From contig NC_063448.1 of NCBI RefSeq assembly GCF_020379485.1, positions 45,393,218 through 45,457,217 on the forward strand: 64,000 nt of DNA, in the 5' to 3' direction. Positions 12,811-24,594 of this stretch are shown here, piece by piece. This DNA is from Brassica napus (Eukaryota > Streptophyta > Magnoliopsida > Brassicales > Brassicaceae). A program made the position numbers and the translations under genes. The notes below the pieces were generated by a model that saw nothing but the letters and a program-made list of their open reading frames with translations, was not told the DNA's origin and did not search any database. How positions within the stretch are numbered: the first letter of the stretch is position 1; each line of letters starts with the position of its first letter.

Positions 12811-12840
12811 CTAGATGATAACCTGCGCGCATCCGCGGGG
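12811..12840 (-). mobile_element. Helitron 3' terminus, minus orientation (orphan)
   Basis: Read on the minus strand, a GC-rich imperfect stem (CCCCGCG ... CGCGCAGG, 12823-12840) is followed by TTATCAT and CTAG (12814 down to 12811), then T. This is the Helitron 3' signature. The body would extend to the right of 12840 into AT-rich DNA without coding capacity. I could not find a convincing 5' TC end. Confidence 0.6.
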
Positions 12841-14380
12841 TGAGTTCATATAATAATATTTGTTAATTAAATGATTTTAACATTTTGAAACACTACAATT
12901 TTATCGATTGTAAAATAACGAATACAAATGTTGGTCTCTTAAATGTATTATCATTGTTGAAGAGTTAATGTATTGCAACTCATTTTAATTATTTTAAGAC
13001 TTTATATGCACAAAATGAAATTAAGTTTTTCGGCTGACACAAATCACCAAAACCAAATAGGTAACATCGATTGTATAATGATGAAAGGGATTAGGCTTTC
13101 TGCTCTCGATTTGTTTACTATTGACTCTCCATAAGTGATTTCATTTTCTACCTCTATAAAATTGTGTTTTCGTTCTCTTCTCTGTTTCATTGATATGACT
13201 TTAGTTTCATTTTTAACTTATTCTATGAATTCAATGAATCACATAAGTGTTAATTTAAAAAGATGGACATCTGTAAAAATTAGTTCTACTTCAGATACAT
13301 ATCTAAGAATCAAAATTTTGAAGAAAATCACCGACAAACCCTTTTAACAGGTTAGTGTTCAAATCTAATATATCAAGTTGTTATAGAATATAAGTGCAGA
13401 CTCGAAATATAAATGTCTGTCTAGTAAATATTCACCAGTTCGGTCTAAAAATCATCTAGATATACAACAACAAAATAAATTACTTATTTTATTAGCCTAC
13501 GCTTTGGAGGTTTAGTTACTTAAGAATATACAGATAAAAATATATATAATACTTTACAATTCAACTATATGTAAACTATGTATAAACTAATAACTGTTTG
13601 ATTTATTAAATGATAAACCAGAAAACTTATAATAAATAGTACAATTCATTCATTTTTACAATTATAATAGCTAGATAAGGTATTAGAGAGAAACACAAAT
13701 GCTCAAATATCTCATTCTTCGAACAAACTCAAAATGAGGTGATTAGAATTTTGTCATGATATTTCATTAAAAGATTTTTAGGAATAAAAATCAAAACTAA
13801 ATTATTTATTTGAATGAAATAATATATATAATGCTTCCAATATTAAAAATCACTTTGATTTGAAAAAGTGTGTTTCTGGGATTGTCAGAATCAAATAAGA
13901 TATTAGAAACTACCTATTTAAAAAATAATTTGTATACATAAAAGTATATACATAAGAGTAAACACATAAATCAAAACCAATATATTTTGTTAATTTACAA
14001 TCACATTTTTGATAAATAAATCAAAAAAATCATTTTATTTACTTTATATGGTATAAATTAAACTTTAGTGATATTGACATACATATGTAGTATATTTTAA
14101 TATAAATATTTATTATTGATACTTCCTACTCATATAATTTTTTAACTTTTGTATATTTACTGTAACAAATATTTAAACCGTTAATCACAAAATTTTTAAT
14201 GTGTGATTTTTCAATACAAATTTCAAAATTAAATATTAAGATCTCAATAACTTTTTCACTGCAAATTTTAAAATTAACATATTTATATACCTTTAGATAG
14301 TATATAATTTATTTTAAATGATATTAATATATATAATATGAATATCTATTAATGAGACTTTATATTCATACGATTTTTTA
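12841..14380. other. AT-rich spacer, probable non-autonomous Helitron body
   Basis: About 1.5 kb of AT-rich sequence with no long open frame beyond a chance one of 70 codons at 13135. By position it may belong to the Helitron whose 3' end is at 12811. I see no terminal signal on the right. Confidence 0.4.
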
Positions 14381-14381
14381 G

Positions 14382-15063
14382 GGCTGAGCATTTTATCCGA
14401 TACCCGAACCCGCATCTGAATCCGATCCAAAACTCCAAACCGAAATAGCAAAATACCCGAATGGTTATTGAATTCGGAGAGATTGGATATCCGAACCTAA
14501 ACGGATAATATCCGAACCCGGACAACAAATATCCAAACCCGAACGAATATCTGAAGATAACCAAACATAAATATACTTAACCCTATATTTCTAGTTTACT
14601 TCTCTTATTTTATTCAAAATAATTATATCAATGATGCACATTGCTCAAAATTATATAATATACATATAATTATAGACAAAATCATTTCCTACTCACTTAA
14701 AATACATATCAAGCTCTTGTTTCTTGAATTAACAAAATTTCATCTAAAATTTCAACAACAACTAAATTAATGTCTTTATATTTTAAAAGTTTTATCTCCA
14801 AACCTATTAATAGTTTAATCTTTTAAAAAATTGAAAACCATTTAAGTTAAATGTATATTTTAAATACAAAAAACTTAAACAGTGAATAATTTATTTACTT
14901 TTTCTTAAAACTTTAAATATCCAAATCCGACTCAAAATATCTGAACCCGAACATAAAATACCTGAACCCGACCTGAAGTATAGAAATACCCGAACGGGTT
15001 CTACACTTTTATATTGAAATATCCTATACGAATCCAAACGGGTATCCAAACGCTCACCCCTAC
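14382..15063. mobile_element. ATACCCGAACCC-type element with inverted ends
   Basis: The left end TAGGGCTGAGCATTT and the right end, whose complement reads TAGGGGTGAGCGTTT, form an imperfect terminal inverted repeat. Both ends continue inward into CCCGAACCC / CGGGTTCGG words, while the centre is AT-rich. The outer TA could be the target duplication. No protein is encoded; the 60-70 codon frames in it are repeat reading frames. It belongs with the similar copies at 2524-2753 and 52206-52956. Confidence 0.55.
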
Positions 15064-15336
15064 GATATATGATCATTTTTATCTTGCTTGAACAAAAAAA
15101 AAGTTAAACTATTGATTACAAAAAATTCAATGTGATTTAGTAATTTACCATTTTTAATAATTTATAGTCGTTTTTAAAAATTTAAAATATAACATATAAG
15201 AAAAAATCTAATTTTTTATTATATGCTTAATGTGATTGTTTAATTTATTTTAATAATATAAAATTAAACAAAAATTGTTATCAAATATGTATTATTCATT
15301 ATCATTAATGGTCACATATATGTTAAGGGCAAATGT

Positions 15337-15650
15337 CCAAAATAACACCTTTCTAAGTTTATATCACAAAAATAGCACTCAAAAACTAAAATGACCAAAA
15401 TAGCACATTTTTAAATCCTAAACCCTAAACCCTAAACCCTAAACTCTAAACCCTAAACCCTAAACTCTAAACCCTAAACCCTAAACTCTAAACCCTAAAC
15501 CCTAAACCCTAAATCCTAAACCCCACCCTTTAACTCTAAACCCTAAGTTTGTGACTTTTGATAAAACATTAAGTGCTATTTTTGTGACTTTTGATCTTGA
15601 GTGCTAGTTTGGGAACATAAACTTGATTTAGTGCTATTTTTATCTTTTTT
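15337..15650. repeat. Fold-back repeat carrying telomere-like arrays
   Basis: The left arm contains AAAATAGCACTCAAAAACTAA and the right arm its rough complement (GTGCTATTTTTGTGACTTTTG, GAGTGCTAGTTTGGG), so the unit can fold back. The loop is the CCCTAAA array listed separately. No coding sequence. Confidence 0.55.
15415..15545. repeat. Interstitial telomere-like (CCCTAAA)n array
   Basis: Roughly 15 to 18 copies of the plant telomere unit CCCTAAA. Single-base variants CTCTAAA recur at regular spacing, about every third unit, giving a 21-bp higher-order period through most of the tract. It lies in the loop of a fold-back repeat rather than at a chromosome end. Confidence 0.85.
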
Positions 15651-15699
15651 TCTAAAAAGAAAAGAAAATTATGTAATTAGATAAGGAATGTCTCCTAAT

Positions 15700-16149
15700 T
15701 AGGGTCCAGAAGACACGTGTTGGTAAGATACTCTCGCTCTCGTCCTTCTTCCTCTCTCCCCACCCCACCGTCTCCGTACGAACTCTCACAACAGGTACTG
15801 CTCCAACTACCGTATTGAAATCACCGGCGAATTTTTCTGTGTCACTGTTTCGCTCCGATCTTCATAGATATTCGTCTCCCCGGTGAGTTTACTTCATCAA
15901 GCTAATTAGTTTTGTCTACATAGAGTATAAGCATACGATGACCCTGTTCTGAATCAATTTGATTTTCCAGATTTTTAGGTTTTATTTTGGGGGAATCTCT
16001 TTCGAGGGCTTTGCTCTAACATGGTAAGGTATCAGCCATTGATTTAAAATTTTCATTTTTATTATTATTTGAGTCAATTCATTCAGTCTGTGTTTGATTT
16101 CCTCTGTTTTTTTAATCTACAGTCGGGAAGAAAGGAGACAGTGTTGGAT
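15700..16149 (+). pseudogene. LSM7: LSM7 5' fragment (leader, start codon, start of exon 2)
   Basis: The region looks like a plant 5' leader (CT-rich, a leader intron starting near GTGAGTTTAC at 15880). ATG at 16021 is followed directly by GTAAGG, and after an intron ending CTACAG the next exon (16123-16149) reads S-G-R-K-E-T-V-L-D. The joined start M-S-G-R-K-E-T-V-L-D matches the N-terminus I know for plant LSM7, an Sm-like subunit of the LSM1-7 decapping and LSM2-8 U6 snRNP rings. After Asp the sequence leaves the family abruptly at a T7 run. Nothing resembling the Sm fold follows, so this is a truncated piece that retains introns and leader. Confidence 0.6.
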
Positions 16150-16284
16150 TTTTTTAATCAACATTATTGCCCGAATAGGCACATGGAAACATAAGCGAGT
16201 ACGTGGAAGCGGAAGCGTAAGAAAGCGCAGAAGCGAGATTTTTTAAAATATTAGGAAGCGGGTACGTGTTGGAACCGTATATCC

Positions 16285-16347
<63 letters not shown>

Positions 16348-16870
16348 ATAGGACTAAAAATTATATGATTTAAATTTGAAATAAAGCATTTATTCATTTA
16401 TAATAATTTTGAAATGATTTTATATTAAAACTGTAAGAATACATATAAATTAAGTTTACAAAAAATATTATATTAATTATTTTTAATACTTCATAAATAA
16501 TTAACACAATATATTTCAATATGTGCTATATCTTTAATAAAAAATCTCAATGCATAAAGATAATTTATAGTATTATTTTTAATATTTGTATATTTATAAC
16601 TCAATATTCATTACTATTAATTTTTTTTTATTTTATATAGATTAAAACTATGGTTTTATATTTTATTGATATACATTGCATTTTTTTTTTAAACGGAAGC
16701 ATGATTCCAAAACGGAACCGTAAGCTTCCAACAGGTTTTTAAAAAGAATATTTTAGAAACGTTTTGGAAGCGAGATTCTGCAAGCTTCCACAAGGTTCCG
16801 ATTCCGATACCGGTTCCGAAGCGGGAAGCGGACGTCCGATGAAGCTTCCGTGCAACGTAGGTTAAGAGAC
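16150..16870. repeat. GGAAGC-rich repeat with AT core
   Basis: Both flanks are dense in GGAAGC/GCTTCC words (AAGCGGAAGCG at left; GGAAGCGGACGTCCGATGAAG at right) around an AT-rich middle. The ends have a loose inverted resemblance (TTGCCCGAATAGG against the complement TTGCACGGAAGC), suggesting a non-autonomous DNA transposon. No target duplication is clear. It begins exactly where LSM7 homology ends. Confidence 0.4.
16295..16334. repeat. (AT)n microsatellite
   Basis: An uninterrupted AT dinucleotide run of roughly 20 units in the AT-rich core of the GGAAGC repeat. Confidence 0.9.
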
Positions 16871-17285
16871 ATTAGGAAAAGTGCAGATTATTATTATTGC
16901 TGGGACTTTATGTTGTTTCTTAGTAATATCAAAAATTGCAGCAAGATAGAATCTATATCAGATCAATAGACTGATACACATGATTCACTTTCACATATTG
17001 ATAAAACACTAACAATATACTGTAATCGTTTATTTGCATTTCAATAGATCAATCCATACTGATATAAAACCACAATCATAACCGTTGGATGCATCGTTTA
17101 TTTGCATTTCAATAGATCAATCCATAAGAACCATTTCTAAAAACACTGCTATATTTGCTGTAAAGATCTAGATTTGATATACAAGTATAAACACTATCCT
17201 CTAGCAACAGTTCCCTAAACTACATAAATATCCATCCATACAAAAGCATCAAACTTGTAATCAAACACAAAAGCATCAAACTTGT

Positions 17286-17945
17286 ACCTTTCTTTCGGTG
17301 GCAGCAGTACCACTTCCATCAGACTTCTCAGCCTCAGCCTTAAGATCAACCTTCAAGTCCTCAACAACATTCTTGCTCTCAAGATCCCAAATCTTAATCC
17401 CCTGCTCAGTCGTGGCACAAAACCAGTACCTATTCGGGCTAAAGCAAAGAGCATGAATCACAGAGTTGGCCTCAAGAGAGTAAAGCTTCTTCCCCTCAGC
17501 CAAATCCCACAGCTAAACAACACCGTCTTTGCCTCCACTAGCACACAAAGAATCATCAGGCGACACAGCCACAGTACTAGCATACCCAGTGTGACCAGCA
17601 AGAGTCGACCTCAGCTTACAGTTCGACAAGTTCCAAACTTTCACGGTCTTATCCCACGACGCCGACACTCCCCCAGAGTGTTCCAGAGCTTGATCGTGCG
17701 GTCACGGGAGGCCGAGATGATCTGACGGTTGTCGAACGAGAAGGCCACAGAGAGGACGTCTTTGGTGTGTCAGACGAATCGGCGAGTCGAGACGCCTGCG
17801 GCGAGACCCCAGAGGCGAAGCTCGCTGTCCCAGCTTCCGGAAAGCGCGAATTGGCCGTCGGAGGAGAGGACGACGTCTTCGACGAAGTGGGAGTGACCGG
17901 TGAACCTATCGCATGATGCCAAGTGCCCCTTAAGGACGTCTTCGA
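17286..17945 (-). pseudogene. RACK1: RACK1 exon 1 pseudogene
   Basis: On the minus strand the frame reads fragments of RACK1, the seven-bladed WD40 protein of the 40S ribosome and signalling scaffolds: [19 protein letters not shown], then [49 protein letters not shown], and finally [20 protein letters not shown]. Lesions are clear. Most of blade 1 is missing, a stretch between NTLG and SASWDK is deleted, TGA stands at 17772-17770 where Gly is expected before HTKDV, and TAG at 17515-17513 replaces a residue before LWDLAEG. Homology ends at E-R-K followed by GTACAAG, the place of the conserved RACK1 intron. The copy is therefore DNA-derived and lacks exon 2. Confidence 0.88.
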
Positions 17946-18109
17946 AAACTTCTTAATTAACACACGTCTCTATTGTTTTTCCCTAATTTTGATTTATTTT
18001 TTGGGTCATTATTACTAAGACACAGCATTAAGAAAGCCGATAATGTTGGTCCAAAGAGTTTCTTCCAAAAGATTATGTCTCTCTCTATTAGTTTAACTTT
18101 GGGGTTTAG

Positions 18110-18248
18110 TGAGCACTTTTTTTTAAGAACCCTTAATTAAGAAACTAGCATTGGAGTATAAAATCAAAGAGTCTCTTAACTAAAGTTCTTTTCAACATTT
18201 AATTACTAAAATAATCATTAAAAGACCCTAATGGGGTTAATCATGCTC
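18110..18248. mobile_element. PIF/Harbinger-type right terminal fragment
   Basis: The sequence AAGAACCCTTAATTAAGAAAC through GGGGTTAATCATGCTC, followed by TTA (18249-18251), closely resembles the right ends of the elements finishing at 23276 and 55142. I do not see an equally clear left end, so it may be a truncated copy or a short MITE beginning around 18010. Confidence 0.55.
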
Positions 18249-19896
18249 TTAGGCTAGGTTCCTAAAGGAAAAACAAAAATTAAAATTATGATAGAGAAAT
18301 CAAAAACTTCACTTTCAGTTCTATGCAGCGAACTTCTAAGAGACCCATGTATTAATGTTTTGCCATTTGTCAACGTATAAATGGTTTGATTTTTTTAAAG
18401 AAAGTAAAATTTAATTACAAAAATGTATATGATTAAAGTATTATTATTACTAAGATAAGAATCTGTTTTTGAGAAATTAACAGTTGTGGTTGCCCTTAGA
18501 CCATGTTTATCGTTGTTGCTTAGGGTGTTTCTTAATCATATTTAGCATTAAATAAAAAGGAGAAAACACTTTTAAAGTTAGCGACGTCCCTTAATTAAGA
18601 CGCAGAAGAACCGGCTCCTGTTGGACACGCGTCAGAGCGAGAGGCGTTTTGGGAGGAGAAAGCGAAAGGTCAAAAAAATCAGTTTCATTTTCGAAGCTTT
18701 CATCCGCTTTCTCTCTTCGACGGCGAAGAGGCGAAAACCGTTGTCTCCTTTCGTCGACGTAGGTAATCGATGAAAATTAATGGTTCTTCTCCTCGACGAA
18801 CTGATTAAACTCCCCGGTGGTCTCCTCGACGAAGTGAAGCAACGAATCCGGTGGCGATCCTCGACAAAGTGAATAAAGGAAACTGGTTGCGGTCCTCGCT
18901 GAAGAAACGAATCAAAGCAAACCGAAGGTGTCTCAGCTCGACGATGAAGCTAATCGTCAGTTGCTCCTCCGTGGAATCGAAAGGTAAAGGTTTTAACTTT
19001 TAGGATTTTGCATGTCTCTGATTGTGGTGTTGTTGTTCGAATCCGCTATGGTTTTGCATGTCTCTGATTTTGGTTATGTAAATGATTTGTGTTTTTGTTA
19101 AAGAGATGTCCTTTTAGAGCTTTGATATGTCCATTTTGGTTCTGTAAATGATCTTCTAGGTTCTGTAGACATATAAAGTTGGATCATGTAGGTGTTGTTG
19201 ATGAAGAGCAATCAAGTGTACTGATCGTTTGAGCTATCATGTGTATTGATCGATCGTTTCCTTTAGTGGATTTGATTAATTTCGATTCAATAAACATCAA
19301 GTATATTACTTCCTGTTCTTATTGGTTTAGATGGGTTGGTGTTGTGATGTAGATTCTTGAGATTGAATACATGGTTTGATCAATTAATATATGAATCCGC
19401 TGATTGTTTTTGAAATGTTTCTGTGTTTTGTCTTATGGATGGAACATGGACTGAGCAAGTGGGAGCAAGCAAAAGGAGAAGAATAACAATGCAGAGAGGA
19501 TGAATGCGCCTTCGAACAACAGAGGTAACAAATTTCTCATTGATCAGTTGAATTGAATCCGGTATTGGTTTAAGTTTGGTAATAAATGTTTTGTTAGTGA
19601 TTGATTATGGTTGAGATAGGTAATAAATAGTAGTTGAAGTATTAAATTGAAGTTGATTTGGTAGGTTGTGATGGTTATGTTTAGATAGAAACTGAAGCTT
19701 TGTTTTGTCATGAATGTGTTATAGATATATGTCTTGTCTTTATGGTTGGTTGCTAATATCTTCTCCTCTATTAAACACATCTCCTTCTCCTCTATTAAAC
19801 ATATCTCCTTTTTCCCTATCTTATCATCTCTTCAACCTTTCTCTTCTCTTTCTTCTACTCTTTGTGCTCGCCTTCTCTTATTTCTAATTGTGGGAT

Positions 19897-20754
19897 ATGG
19901 ATTCCTATCCATATAATAGCCACAATTCTAATTTTGTTGACCTTCTAAATAGTCAGCAAGAAATTGTCTTCGGTTTAGGCCAAGAAAGTGGCGAAGTATC
20001 TTCATCACAAGTGCCTCTTTTTGGTGAAGCCTCTCGTGGAGAACGGAAAGAACGAAGGACATGGACACCAACCGATGACGTAGTGCTCATCAGCTCGTGG
20101 TTAAACACGAGCAAAGACCCTGTGGTGGGGAATGAGCAGAAGTCTGGTGCATTTTGGAAGAGAATCACCGCTTACTATGCTGCAAGTCCTAAGATGGCCG
20201 GTTCTGAACACAGGGAGCCAAGCCACTGTAAGCAGCGTTGGCACAAGATCAATGATCTTGCGGGCAAGTTTTGTGGTGCATATGAAGCTGCACAAAGAGA
20301 GAAAAGCAGCGGTCAGAATGAGAATGATGTACTGAAGCTTGCTCATGAATTTTTTTTTCAACAACCACCACAAGAAATTCACCCTTGAGCATGCCTGGAA
20401 AGAGCTGAGAAATGATCAAAAATGGTGTGATCTTTCTTCTTCTAAAACGGAGAGAAGTTCTAAAAAAGAAAGTGTGACGAGGCTGCACAATCATCAACCT
20501 CTGAAGCTGATCACGCAACCACTCGTCCCCCGGGTGTTTATGCAGCAAAGGGGATTGGTAAGCAAAACACCAAGACAGAGGGGAAATCGGTTGCTGCGTT
20601 TGAGAGCATGTGGACCATGAAGAAGGAGGATATGGCTATGAAAGAGAGGCTGACCAAGATGAAGCTACTTGATAGTTTAATTGCTAAACCGGAACCGCTG
20701 GCTGACTATGAAGAAGAACTGAAGAAAAAGCTTATTACTGACTTGTTGTTATAA
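19897..20754 (+). pseudogene. Harbinger ORF1, SANT/trihelix-like DNA-binding protein, frameshifted
   Basis: From ATG 19897 the frame gives an acidic N-terminus, then a MYB/SANT-like domain (WTPTDDVVLISSWLNTS ... FWKRITAYYA ... CKQRWHKINDLAGKF), the form carried by Harbinger ORF1, which helps the transposase enter the nucleus and bind ends. A T-run at 20350-20358 shifts the frame. The next frame continues with KKFTLEHAWKELRNDQKWC. A second shift lies near 20475. The remaining frame (SVAAFESMWTMKKEDMAMK to a TAA at 20752) is the helical C-terminus. Such genes are often annotated in plants as glutathione S-transferase T3-like, a misnomer. Confidence 0.8.
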
Positions 20755-21667
20755 GCTTACGATGCTCTTAAGCTCACTCTCTTTGAACTCTCTGTTTCTT
20801 AAGTTCATTGTCTTTGAACTCTCTGTTCTTAAGTTCTTCTTGTCTAAAAGTAGTTTAAGTTCTAGGCTTTGTACTCTCTGTTTCTCAAGTTGTTGTGTAA
20901 TTTCGTTTAAGATCAAGTCTTTGTTCCCTCTGACTTTTAAGTTGTTGTTATGGATGAAATAAACGGCTGTGTATGTGTTTACTATGTTAAGTTCAAGTCT
21001 TTGAACGCTCTGCTTATTAAGTTCAATGATTATATAAGTGCTTTGATCGAGTGGAGTTCAATGATTATATGTTGCTTATGTTTATTAAGTTCTGTCTTTA
21101 CTTGCAGGGCAATAATGCTGTGATCGAGTGGAGAAGTGTGTTGTCTTCTCTAGTCACGGTCACCAATAAATCAAAGGCAAGCTGTTTCTGTCATCAAGTG
21201 GAGAAGTGTGTTGGCGCAATATGGTCACGGACAAGGCAAGCTGTTTGTGTCTTCACATGTTTTTGTATTATTGTGGACAGTAGAGAAAACACATGTCTAT
21301 GTATTGTTGTGGTCATGTACTATTGTGTAGTTGCTTTTCTATATATGTGTTTGAATCCACAAAGTTTTAATTCATAAAGTCATTCACTCACTCTTCTCTA
21401 CAACTCATTCTTCTCTACAACTCACAAAGACGTTCTTCTTCTCACAAACTTCATCAAACAAGTTCCTCCTCCTTCTCACAAAGTCATCACTCGTTCTTCT
21501 TCTCTCCTTCATCAAACAAGTTCCTCCTCCTCTCACAAAGTCATCACTCGTTTTATTCAAAAAAAAATCAACACTTTTTTCTTCTCTCTTTCTCAAAAAG
21601 ACATCACCCAAGTTCCAAATTTTCTTCACAAATAAACCAAAACACTTTTTCCTTGTTGATCACATAT

Positions 21668-22989
21668 ATGACATCTTCTTCTTTTAACACTTTTGAGGGA
21701 GTAGATGATGAAATATTTGATCAATATTTTGATGATTATTTTGATCAACAATTTGATCAAACATTAGAGAATTTATCCATTGGTAATGAAGAAGACCAAA
21801 GGAAAAAAAGGAAAAAACGAATTCATATCGAAAGAAATCGTGAAGAAGGCGATGTACGTTATGGAATGATTATTTCAGTGAAACTCCAACATATCCTCAA
21901 AATCTATTTCGACGAAGATTTAGAATGAACAAGCCATTGTTCATGCGTATTGTCGATCGACTCTCCAACGAAGTTGAATTCTTTCGACAAAAGAAAGATG
22001 CTCTCGGAAGGCTTAGTCTCTCTCCACTTCAGAAGTGTACAACAGCCATTAGTGTCTTGGCCTATGGTACTGCGGCTGATGCTGTTGACAAATACCTCCG
22101 ACTCGGTGCAACGACAACTCGGTCATGTGTGGAACATTTTGTGGAAGGAATAATATATTTATTCGGCGATGAGTACCTAAGAAGACCGACACCGGCTGAT
22201 CTTCAACATCTACTTCATATTGGTGAGCAACGTGGATTTCCGGGGATGATAGGAAACATCGATTGTATGCATTGGGAGTGAAAGAATTGTCCCACCGCTT
22301 GGAAAGGTCAATATTCACGTGGTTCGGCAAAGCCCACAATCGTTTTAGAGGCGGTTGCTTCGTATGATATATGGATATGGCACGCTTTTTTTGGACCTCC
22401 AGGTACCTAAAATGATATCAATGTTCTTGATCGCTCACCTGTTTTTGATGACATAATAAAAGGTCATGCTCCGCAAGTCACTTACTATGTCAATGGAAAA
22501 GAGTATAATTTGGCTTACTATCTCACCGACGGTATTTATCCGAAATGGGTAACTTTTATCCAATCTATTACAATACCACAAGGGCCGAAAGCGGCTTTAT
22601 TTGCTCAACATCAAGAAGCTGTCCGAAAAGATGTCGAGCGTGCTTTTGGAGTCTTGCAAGCTCGCTTTGCCATTGTTAAAAATCCAACACTTTTTTGGGA
22701 TAAAGCCAAAATTGGGAAGATAATGAAAGCATGCATCATACTCCATAATATGATAGTAGAAGACGAACGAGATGGATACACTCAGTATGATGTTTCAGAG
22801 TTCCATCAAGGAGAAGACACCGGAAGTTCACATGTCGATCTCGATTTTTCTACAGATATGCCGACAAATATCGCCAATATGATGGGTGTTCGAACTAGAA
22901 TTCGTGATAGAATGAAGCATCAGCAACTGAAAGATGATTTGGCTGAACATATATGGTGTAAATTTGGACGTGATGGAGACAACTACTGA
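21668..22989 (+). pseudogene. PIF/Harbinger DDE transposase, interrupted
   Basis: A nuclease of the DDE_Tnp_4 type. It starts at ATG 21668 with an acidic, Phe/Asp-rich N-terminus. A 1-bp shift near 21850-21865 changes frame before FRRRFRMNKPLFMRIV. The core follows: the first Asp in G-N-I-D-C-M-H-W near 22258, the second in T-D-G-I-Y-P near 22528, and the Glu in D-V-E-R-A-F-G-V-L-Q near 22636. Two in-frame stops lie in the core: TGA at 22279-22281, where Trp is expected, and TAA near 22408. The C-terminus (ILHNMIVEDERD) is complete. All three catalytic residues persist, so loss of function looks modest in age. Confidence 0.88.
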
Positions 22990-23279
22990 GCTCGAATGTT
23001 TTTTTCAAATTATTCTCGATTATTGTATTAATCTTTTTTTATTATGTTTAAATTTTAAAATCTATGTTTAAAATGTTATCTTTTGATAAATTTTATTTAA
23101 TAAATAAGTTTTATCTTTTTTTAAAAAAGTTTAATAATTTTTTTTAAGAACTCCTAAATAAGAAACTTGCATTGAAACCCAAAAAAATGGTGTCTCTTAT
23201 GATAGTCTTTTATATCACTTTTACTAATTAAAAATGTTTAAGAGCCCCAAAATGAGTATATGGGTTAATCATGCTCTTA

Positions 23280-23922
23280 GTTTCGTAGACTCCACAGTCA
23301 CTTTTACACTCCAGTCTTCACGGAGCTGCTGCTTCTTGAATTTTTAGACTCGCCAAGATGATGCACTTTCGCTGTAAAATTTGCTCTAGATATTTCTCGA
23401 ATATAATCCACTACCGAACATAACTATAGTTAAAGAATCTTTTTAACTTCATAAATTAATATGGCGGAGTTGCAAACACATACATAAATTTGACTCCAAG
23501 ATGATTTTTGAAATCAACCTCACATCATCTTGTTATAGAAGATGTGGTCTAGTTTCGTAGAAAATGATGTGGACTACGAATTGTCCTATCGTTGAACTTC
23601 ACCAAATGAGACGAATATGAAGTTCATGATCATTGTTGTTGGAACTTGATTTAACACAAAAATTCATTTAGTAAAAATTCATTTGAGATGAGTTGATTTG
23701 ACAAAAAATATATAGAAAAAAAAAATCATAAAACTATATTTGTTCTCTTGCAATAGATTGACAACAATATAAGCTTCTCTTTAAACTTATTTTCAGAAAG
23801 AAGATTCTCAATTTTATTAATCAAAATTGTTTAAAAGAAAACAAAACATACAGCTTTAGCTATGTCTAAATAAAAATTAATGAGAAAACCAAAAAAACAA
23901 TAATGAACAACAAAAATGAGAG
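23280..23922. other. Intergenic spacer
   Basis: AT-rich sequence directly right of the Harbinger target duplication. I see no gene or terminal repeat. Confidence 0.4.
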
Positions 23923-24594
23923 TTTGATTGTTTTTTTTTTAATAATTGGGAAACTTGAGTTTCCTCTTTAATCTTTTGATGGATGGAGACACGCAGTCCC
24001 ATACATATAAGTCCCTCTAAACACCGGACTTAAGCACCACGTCTTGAAGCAAAATCCACATCGATCTCTGAGAGAAAGAAGAAAAATGTGTTTGAAAACT
24101 AGTCAAGTGTTTGTCCATATCTAATAAAAAAATATATTGTAAATGAAACTAAACCAAGTTTCAAATCCAATAGACTGGTTTGCATCATATATCTCATCTA
24201 ATTGTCAAAACCAACTTTCTACTCTATAAAATTACTTTAACGATACCAAATTCCAAAGTCAATTGTCTAACAAATCTGAATTTTGTTGTGTTTGGTTTTA
24301 GAAGTCATTCAGTTTTGTTTGATCAATCCTTGTGCAGTCAAATGTATAATGTTAGATGGTATATAGTTAGATATATAAATTGAAAACATTTGATGATAAA
24401 TGATTATAGTCAAATATAGTAAATTCAGAAGTAGTATAGAAATTAAACCGAAAATCGATAATGTTTAAGGAAAATAAATGATAGTTGAAGAGAAGAAAAA
24501 GAAAAGAGTTGTTATTTAGCTCTTATTCCACTTCAATACAAGGTTTAGTTAGGATTTTTCTTTACTTATGATTTTTCAATAATACACGGTTAAA
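23923..24594. repeat. Segmental duplication, copy A
   Basis: About 670 bp, from TTTGATTG to ACACGGTTAAAA, with a diverged direct copy at 27493-28173 (shared GGGAAACTTGAGTTTCCTCT, CAATAGACTGGTTTGCATC and TCATTCAGTTTTGTTTG). Copy B is the upstream region of an F-box pseudogene. Copy A is joined at its right edge to a TAF1C-like fragment instead. No coding sequence. Confidence 0.85.

Larger units (their letters stand above)
18499..23276 (+). mobile_element. PIF/Harbinger transposon with both genes, inactivated
   Basis: The left end GACCATGTTTATC and the right end, complement GAGCATGATTAACCC, are imperfect terminal inverted repeats. Both are bordered by TTA (18496-18498 and 23277-23279), the 3-bp target typical of PIF/Harbinger. 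The 4,778-bp element carries the usual pair of genes in one orientation: a SANT/trihelix-like ORF1 (19897-20754) and a DDE transposase (21668-22989). Both have frameshifts or stops. A long leader (18600-19000) repeats CCTCGACGAAGTGA-like words. Confidence 0.9.

Noticed and set aside
15415..15545. True telomere or subtelomere boundary
   Set aside because: The array is short, variant-rich with a 21-bp period, and enclosed by fold-back arms with ordinary sequence on both sides.
17282..17963. Frames of 100-147 codons on both strands in this interval
   Set aside because: They are off-frame shadows of the RACK1 pseudogene.
19888..20388. Glutathione S-transferase gene, a common label for such proteins
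   Set aside because: The SANT/trihelix-like domain and the position next to a DDE transposase inside TTA-bordered ends identify it as Harbinger ORF1. No GST fold is present.
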